In this document: one piece after another, positions 36,089 to 40,645 of the stretch | Numbering within the stretch: position 1 is the first letter of the stretch | Layout: each line of letters opens with the position of its first letter | From: Alphaproteobacteria bacterium | GTDB taxonomy: Bacteria; Pseudomonadota; Alphaproteobacteria; Micavibrionales; Micavibrionaceae | Reading direction: 5' to 3' | NCBI GenBank assembly: GCA_021775955.1 | Contig: JAJFGU010000006.1 | Coordinates: forward strand, 1 to 40,645 | DNA length: 40,645 bases | The notes under the pieces: model-generated | The model's database searches: none | Told to the model about the DNA's origin: nothing | What the model saw: only the letters and a program-made list of their open reading frames with translations | Translations under genes and position numbers: made by a program

Positions 36089-36667
36089 GTGGCAGCGAAA
36101 GCCAAAAAAAATATTAAAGAAAATGTTGTCGATCATGCACTTGCACTCGCGGTCGAGCAGGGCTGGGAGCGTGTTACCCTGCGCAGTGTTGCAGAAAAAA
36201 CAGGCTTAAGCCTGGCCGAACTCCATGAGCATTTTGAGGATAAGACCGATATTCTGGTCACATTAGGGCGGATGATAGACCGGCAGGTATTGGATAATAT
36301 CGGTGACGGCGAGGAGGGGGCATCAAAACGTGACCGCCTTTTTGATGTGCTGATGGAGCGCTATGAGGTCTTGAACAATTATCGTGAAGGCATATGTGCC
36401 GTTCTTGATTCTTTTCTGTGCGATCCAAAACAGGCGGTGATTGGCTTGCCGCATCTGGCGCGCTCGATGAGCTGGATGCTGGAGGCCGCCGGGATGGATA
36501 TGGGCGGAATCAAGGGCGCGGTTAAAGTTGCGGGATTGACCGGGGTCTATCTAAAGGTTCTTAAGACCTGGAAAGAGGATGAAAGCAAGGATTTGGCCAA
36601 AACCATGGCGGCGCTGGATAAGGCTCTCGGCCGGATCGAAAAATTTGCCGGGTTTTGCGGGCTTTAA
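36089..36667 (+). CDS. TetR-family regulator
   Basis: A 192-aa protein starting at GTG, with GGAAGG 7 bp upstream. The N-terminal HTH (about 10-58) reads VVDHALALAVEQGWERVTLRSVAEKTGLSLAELHEHFEDKTDIL, the TetR pattern in which Tyr-Phe before K is replaced by HFED. The C-terminal ligand domain is not assigned. It is co-linear with, and 2 bp from the end of, the convergent second kinase. Target unknown; the divergent kinase at 35012 is the nearest candidate. Confidence 0.88.
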   Translation: MAAKAKKNIKENVVDHALALAVEQGWERVTLRSVAEKTGLSLAELHEHFEDKTDILVTLGRMIDRQVLDNIGDGEEGASKRDRLFDVLMERYEVLNNYREGICAVLDSFLCDPKQAVIGLPHLARSMSWMLEAAGMDMGGIKGAVKVAGLTGVYLKVLKTWKEDESKDLAKTMAALDKALGRIEKFAGFCGL

Positions 36668-36669
36668 TT

Positions 36670-37605
36670 CTACAACTCGTGCTGCTGCGGATCACCGATA
36701 TCATTGATGCGCCCGTCAATATCATCCAGAACAGGAAAGGCACTTTGCGCACCTTTCTTACTGCAGGTCAGTGATGCGGCGATCGAGGCACGCTTCATGG
36801 CGCGCGGCAGGGGCAACCCGGCCTGCAGGCATGCAGCCAGCGTTCCGCAATAAGAATCCTCAGCGCCCGAATGATCAACCACTTCATCTAAAGCCAGCGC
36901 TTCGACAGACCAGCCAACGCCGTCCTTTGTCACAGCCATGCCACCACGTGCGCCAATGGTTATAACGCAGTTTAAATTTCCTTGTTTTGCCAGGCCTTCA
37001 GCCATTTTAAGGGCCTTGTCATCAACATCCAGCCCCAGCTTTTCGGCCAGCTGGCGCGCTTGTTCCTGGTTCACAACCAGATAATCAAGATGGTCCAGGG
37101 CCTTTTGTGTCAAATCGATAGAGGGTGCCAGATTCATCATCGTCTGGGCTTCAGCATGTTTTGCCTTGGCCAGAACCTCCATGTTTTGCTCCGGGCTGGC
37201 TTCGGTCTGTAGCAGAATCAGTGCTTTGTCGTTGAGGATTTCTTCCGGTATCTGGTCCGCGGATAATTCGCCATTGGCGCCATTGGCGATAATGCTCTGG
37301 GAAAGGCTATGCGCGTCCCTGATCATAAAATTCGTTCCTGTGGCAAGAGACGAATGTGCAACGCCCGCTGTGGAAATGCCTTCATCCCTCAGTTTTTCTA
37401 ATATATTCTCGCCGAATTCATCATTTCCCGTATGGCCGACAAGGGTGACTTTGGCACCGGAGCGTATGGCGGCCAGAGCCTGATTGGCCGCTTTTCCGCC
37501 AGGTTCAATAATATACCCCTCAGCGGCCACCGTTTCATTGGCGGTGGGCAATCTCTCAACGTCGAGATACATATCTACGGAAACAGAACCAAATACGATA
37601 ATCAT
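36670..37605 (-). CDS. Ribokinase-like PfkB kinase with altered GAGD motif
   Basis: A 311-aa protein of the ribokinase branch. The N-terminus IIVFGSVSVDMYLDVERLPTANETV and the signature EPGGKAANQALAAIRSGAKVTLVGHTGND are typical. The catalytic loop normally reads DTTGAGD but here is DHSGAEDSYCGTLAA: the catalytic Asp remains, but the second Gly of the anion hole is Glu. This would be expected to impair phosphate transfer or change the substrate. It is adjacent to the divergent hemA gene. Confidence 0.9.
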   Translation of the reverse strand: MIIVFGSVSVDMYLDVERLPTANETVAAEGYIIEPGGKAANQALAAIRSGAKVTLVGHTGNDEFGENILEKLRDEGISTAGVAHSSLATGTNFMIRDAHSLSQSIIANGANGELSADQIPEEILNDKALILLQTEASPEQNMEVLAKAKHAEAQTMMNLAPSIDLTQKALDHLDYLVVNQEQARQLAEKLGLDVDDKALKMAEGLAKQGNLNCVITIGARGGMAVTKDGVGWSVEALALDEVVDHSGAEDSYCGTLAACLQAGLPLPRAMKRASIAASLTCSKKGAQSAFPVLDDIDGRINDIGDPQQHEL

Positions 37606-37653
37606 AGTAATACCGAGCCAGATGAAATATGTGCAGACAAATGTAACCTCATT

Positions 37654-37668
37654 TGCTAATCGTTAGCA
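37654..37668. promoter_or_regulatory. Palindrome in the kinase-hemA divergent region
   Basis: TGCTAA, TCG, TTAGCA forms an exact 6-3-6 inverted repeat in the 166-bp gap between the ribokinase-like gene and hemA. It is a candidate operator for one or both. No regulator is identified. The hemA promoter itself is not clear; a TAAAAT box lies downstream but lacks a good -35. Confidence 0.35.
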
Positions 37669-37771
37669 CAGGTTTATACTATGGTATAGGCAATAGCGTA
37701 AAATATGTATATCTCGACTTTTGTATAGGGTGCAGGTTTCTAAACGCTTTTAAGAGGGAAAAACAATAGAG

Positions 37772-38989
37772 ATGAATTACACGGCGCATTTTCAAAGCTG
37801 TCTTGATGATATTAAAAAAGAAGGCCGCTACAGGGTGTTTGCAACGCTTGAGCGGCTGGCCGGACGTTTTCCGCGGGCGATTTATCATGCGCCGGACGGT
37901 AGCAAAAAAGAGGTCACAATCTGGTGCAGCAACGACTACCTCGGTATGGGCCAGCATCCAAAAGTTTTGGCCGCGGCGCATGAGGCGCTTGATAATTCGG
38001 GCGCCGGAGCAGGCGGAACGCGTAATATTTCAGGTACCACCCGCTACCATGTCGAACTTGAAGAATCGCTGGCCGATTTGCATCAAAAAGAATCGGCGCT
38101 GGTATTTTCCTCCGGCTATGTTGCCAATGAAGGCGCGCTGAGTGTTCTTGGAAAATTATTGCCGAATTGTGTGATCTTGTCTGATTCCCTTAATCACGCC
38201 TCGATGATTCACGGCATTAAAGACAGCAAGCAGGAAAAGCTTATCTACCGCCATAACGATGTGGAGCATCTCGAAGAATTGTTAAAATCCATTGACCCGA
38301 AACGGCCGAGAATTATTGCCTTTGAATCCGTCTATTCAATGGAAGGCGATATGGCACCTATCAAGGAAATTTGCGAGCTTGCGCAAAAATATAGTGCTCT
38401 AACTTATCTTGATGAGGTGCACGGTGTTGGCCTGTACGGCCCGCGCGGCGGCGGCGTCGCGGAAGAGCGCGGTCTGCTGGACCGGGTCGATATCATCGAA
38501 GGCACGTTTGGCAAGGCCTATGGCTGTATGGGTGGGTTTATCACTGGTAAGAGCGCGATTGTCGATGCGGTGCGCAGTTTCGCCGCGAGTTTTATTTTTA
38601 CAACGTCTTTGCCGCCTTCTGTGTTGGCGGCGGCGAAAGCATCGGTTGAGCATTTGAAAGTGTCGGATATCGAGCGTCAGAAGATGCGCCGTAATGTGGC
38701 GTTGTTCAAACAGCGGTTGGAGCAGGCGGATCTACCTTATATGCGCGGTGAAAGTCATATCGTGCCGCTGGTGGTGGGGGAGCCGAATTGCTGCCGTGAA
38801 GTCTCTGATATTCTGATGCGCGATTACGATATCTATGTCCAGCCGATCAACTACCCGACTGTGCCCAAGGGAACCGAGCGTCTACGGATGACGGCCAGTG
38901 CCGCGCATAGTGTAGAGGATGTCGAGCATATGGCCGATGTATTACAGAACCTCTGGGAAACCCATCATCAGTTACGGGCTGTGGCCTAA
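37772..38989 (+). CDS. hemA: 5-aminolevulinate synthase
   Basis: Condenses glycine and succinyl-CoA to 5-aminolevulinate, the first step of haem synthesis by the C4 (Shemin) route used by alphaproteobacteria and mitochondria. At 405 aa it has family length. Motifs: [64 protein letters not shown] and [13 protein letters not shown] with the PLP-binding Lys about 248, then the C-terminal [23 protein letters not shown] lies about 13 bp before the ATG. It converges with the pilin-like gene (27-bp gap). Confidence 0.98.
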   Translation: MNYTAHFQSCLDDIKKEGRYRVFATLERLAGRFPRAIYHAPDGSKKEVTIWCSNDYLGMGQHPKVLAAAHEALDNSGAGAGGTRNISGTTRYHVELEESLADLHQKESALVFSSGYVANEGALSVLGKLLPNCVILSDSLNHASMIHGIKDSKQEKLIYRHNDVEHLEELLKSIDPKRPRIIAFESVYSMEGDMAPIKEICELAQKYSALTYLDEVHGVGLYGPRGGGVAEERGLLDRVDIIEGTFGKAYGCMGGFITGKSAIVDAVRSFAASFIFTTSLPPSVLAAAKASVEHLKVSDIERQKMRRNVALFKQRLEQADLPYMRGESHIVPLVVGEPNCCREVSDILMRDYDIYVQPINYPTVPKGTERLRMTASAAHSVEDVEHMADVLQNLWETHHQLRAVA

Positions 38990-39016
38990 AGCGCAATAAA
39001 CAGAATCAGAATTTGT

Positions 39017-40645
39017 TTACTGCCACTTCCCGATCGCTATCCACTGGATGTGGTAACCCGCTGCATTGTTGCTTGCTGCAAAGGCGCTAAAACCAGTCGT
39101 GTTTACAAAATCAAGAGTCCAGACCTGAGCACCATCATTGCCATCAAACGTCGCTGTAACTGTCGGGTTCTCAGAAAATGCTGCCGGAAAAGAAATAGGG
39201 ATGTTCTGCATGCTATTAGCTGTAGCATGCGTATATACCGTACGGCCCCATGCGATTTGTGTATCGCCGATCCGGATATAGCGGTTGCCTTCTTCAACTG
39301 GAACGCCAATGCCACTGGCCACGCCACCAATGCCAGTACCCGCACAGCGTTCAAAGGTTCTGGCGGGCTCGCCGGAGCGCCAATGATCAGTGGTTCCGAC
39401 AATTATTTTTATCACATCTTTACTGGTGCGATGCACGCCTATTGAGCCGGCCGGCTTCGAATGAAAGGATGAGGAAATATTATCAGGATCAAGCTGGGTA
39501 GCAATAAAAGTTGCTACTTCAAAGGGTTCTCCAAATTCCATTTTATATTCACAGTTACCACTGGGGTCAAACGGTGTTGTTGTGTCATCCGTAATGTCTT
39601 CCCACGGACCCATGGCCCCACCACCGAATGCCGTCCATCCCGGCACGGCGGGGTCGGCGCCGGTGGGGTTTGCGGCGCAATACTCCATGGCGTCGACAGG
39701 GGCGGGCACGTAGCGGGTCGCGCCGACAATCTCGGTTGTACAATTCGCGCCAGTATTTCCGATTTTTACTTCGCCGGCGACATCAAGAGTTGCCTGTGGC
39801 GCGGGCCAGTATTGCGTCCCAATCCCTACATTGCCGGTAGGGCCGTGAATAACCAGGCGGTCTACGGTTGCGGAGGGGTCCGTTTCATCACGAATACGAA
39901 AACCATCCGGGGCATTGTCGGAATATAACCTCCATTTTCTGTTTTCGTTATCCATTCTAATCGAGGGGCCTTGACCGCCCCCACTCTCTAAATGTAATTG
40001 CTCCTCAGGCGCATCGGTCCCAATCCCGACCATGCCGCCATTCAGGCCCATGATGACATTCCCGCCATCATTGTTATTCGTGATGTGCTGTCCCGACGCA
40101 TCAGTGGCGCGCCACCACTGGTCTTCGTCGCCGCTTGATAATGTGAAGGCGACCGCGTCGTCAAAATAATTGGCGGCCATGCCTGTGCCGTTGCCCATGG
40201 TAAAACTTTGCTGCGAGCGGAAAGACGCCGCATTGGTCGTGCGCCAGGCGCAATTGGCATTGTCGCCGGTGGTGCCCGCGCCGCAGGCTGTGCCATTGGC
40301 AACGCCTTGCGAGGTGTAGGAACCCGCGCCGTCGCGGCCGTGCGAAACGATAATAAATTCGGCTGTGGTGGTGATGGGGGCTGTCACGGTGGCTTCATCC
40401 ATCACGGTAATTGCGCCCGGCGGTGTGGCCGCATTGGCCGGTGCGCCCTCGACCACATAAGCCGCGCTCACCGCGTACGTAAAACGGTTCTTGTAAGGGT
40501 CTAACATATTCCTTGACGCAATCCCGAGCGTGCTTGTCGGCACCGCGCCGACCAGAACCAGCCCGCCATTGCCCTGAACGATACGCACGCCGTTCACGGT
40601 CGTATCGGCGGCCAGCGTGGCCGGACATTGCTCCATCCCGAATGT
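39017..40645 (-). CDS. Pilin-like/tail-fibre-like surface protein (5' truncated by window)
   Basis: The frame stays open to the right edge (residues T-F-G precede the first visible Met), so the N-terminus is missing; about 542 residues are visible. Near the visible start, GAVPTSTLGIASRNMLDPYKNRFTYAVSA resembles the 'VPT..LG....DPYGNRF.YAVS' core of large pseudopilin-like proteins. Two segments of the tail-fibre type follow (MVGIGTDAPEEQLHLE and NVGIGTQYWPAPQATLDVAGEVKIG), then a C-terminal domain (IRIGDTQIAWGRTVYT..., FPAAFSENPTVTAT..., IQWIAIGKW) like those ending phage tail fibres. Probably exported and adhesive, which is inference. Confidence 0.78.
   Translation of the reverse strand, partial: TFGMEQCPATLAADTTVNGVRIVQGNGGLVLVGAVPTSTLGIASRNMLDPYKNRFTYAVSAAYVVEGAPANAATPPGAITVMDEATVTAPITTTAEFIIVSHGRDGAGSYTSQGVANGTACGAGTTGDNANCAWRTTNAASFRSQQSFTMGNGTGMAANYFDDAVAFTLSSGDEDQWWRATDASGQHITNNNDGGNVIMGLNGGMVGIGTDAPEEQLHLESGGGQGPSIRMDNENRKWRLYSDNAPDGFRIRDETDPSATVDRLVIHGPTGNVGIGTQYWPAPQATLDVAGEVKIGNTGANCTTEIVGATRYVPAPVDAMEYCAANPTGADPAVPGWTAFGGGAMGPWEDITDDTTTPFDPSGNCEYKMEFGEPFEVATFIATQLDPDNISSSFHSKPAGSIGVHRTSKDVIKIIVGTTDHWRSGEPARTFERCAGTGIGGVASGIGVPVEEGNRYIRIGDTQIAWGRTVYTHATANSMQNIPISFPAAFSENPTVTATFDGNDGAQVWTLDFVNTTGFSAFAASNNAAGYHIQWIAIGKWQ

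Noticed and set aside
37654-37668. CIRCE-like heat-shock operator
   Set aside because: The palindrome has arms of only six bases with a 3-bp spacer, unlike the 9-9-9 CIRCE pattern, so I list it only as an unassigned operator candidate.

Overview
The window reads as the chromosome of an alphaproteobacterium. The strongest evidence is a C4-pathway 5-aminolevulinate synthase (hemA), the dnaK–dnaJ–dapB order, the rph–rdgB–hemW order, a bactofilin, pyruvate phosphate dikinase, and many tail-to-tail gene pairs with no spacer. I cannot name the genus. A Micavibrio-like or Rhodospirillales-related lineage is only a guess from gene content.

Layout. The left edge (1-1650) holds the 5' part of a tRNA-Leu(UAA) gene on the minus strand, interrupted after U34 by a group I intron of the cyanobacterial tRNA-Leu type. 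A 36-bp exact direct repeat of the tRNA 5' exon flanks a lone tyrosine recombinase, which looks like a minimal or remnant integrative element. From 1653 to 3855 come a 140-bp inverted repeat, a MarR-type regulator, a pentapeptide-repeat protein and an orphan ORF. From 3883 to 10271 come DNA repair and envelope genes: uvrC with a palindromic repeat inside its coding sequence, a bactofilin, nth, a split array of AraC-type HTH units overlapping an ogt-type methyltransferase, and dapB. From 10314 to 15772 lies the Hsp70 system: dnaK, an extra J-domain protein, dnaJ, a small orphan, and grpE nearby. From 15784 to 24531 come rph, rdgB and hemW with a small IcmD/DotP-like membrane protein between the last two, two secreted proteins of unknown function, a free-standing copy of a helicase C-terminal region, a Rap1a-like protein, a permease and a lone receiver protein. 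From 24528 to 31400 come polyprenyl diphosphate synthase, a GNAT enzyme, ppdK, a tiny membrane protein, ygfZ and a family 9 glycosyltransferase carrying the same in-frame palindrome as uvrC. From 31464 to 40645 come a duplicated-domain orphan with an in-frame amber codon, a lipoprotein, an oligopeptide-type solute-binding protein, a degenerate macro-domain protein, two PfkB kinases, a TetR regulator, hemA, and the 3' end of a large pilin-like/tail-fibre-like surface protein.

How the genes fit together. Most are housekeeping genes for DNA repair, protein folding, haem, lysine and quinone precursors. Low-GC orphan ORFs sit in gaps between them (3478, 8229, 10314, 14409, 31464), suggesting small acquired genes. 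The chromosome is very compact. Five convergent pairs share interlocked stop codons (CTAA or TTAA), and three divergent pairs start within 1 to 21 bp of each other. Three palindromic repeat families occur, one of them translated in frame inside two unrelated enzymes.
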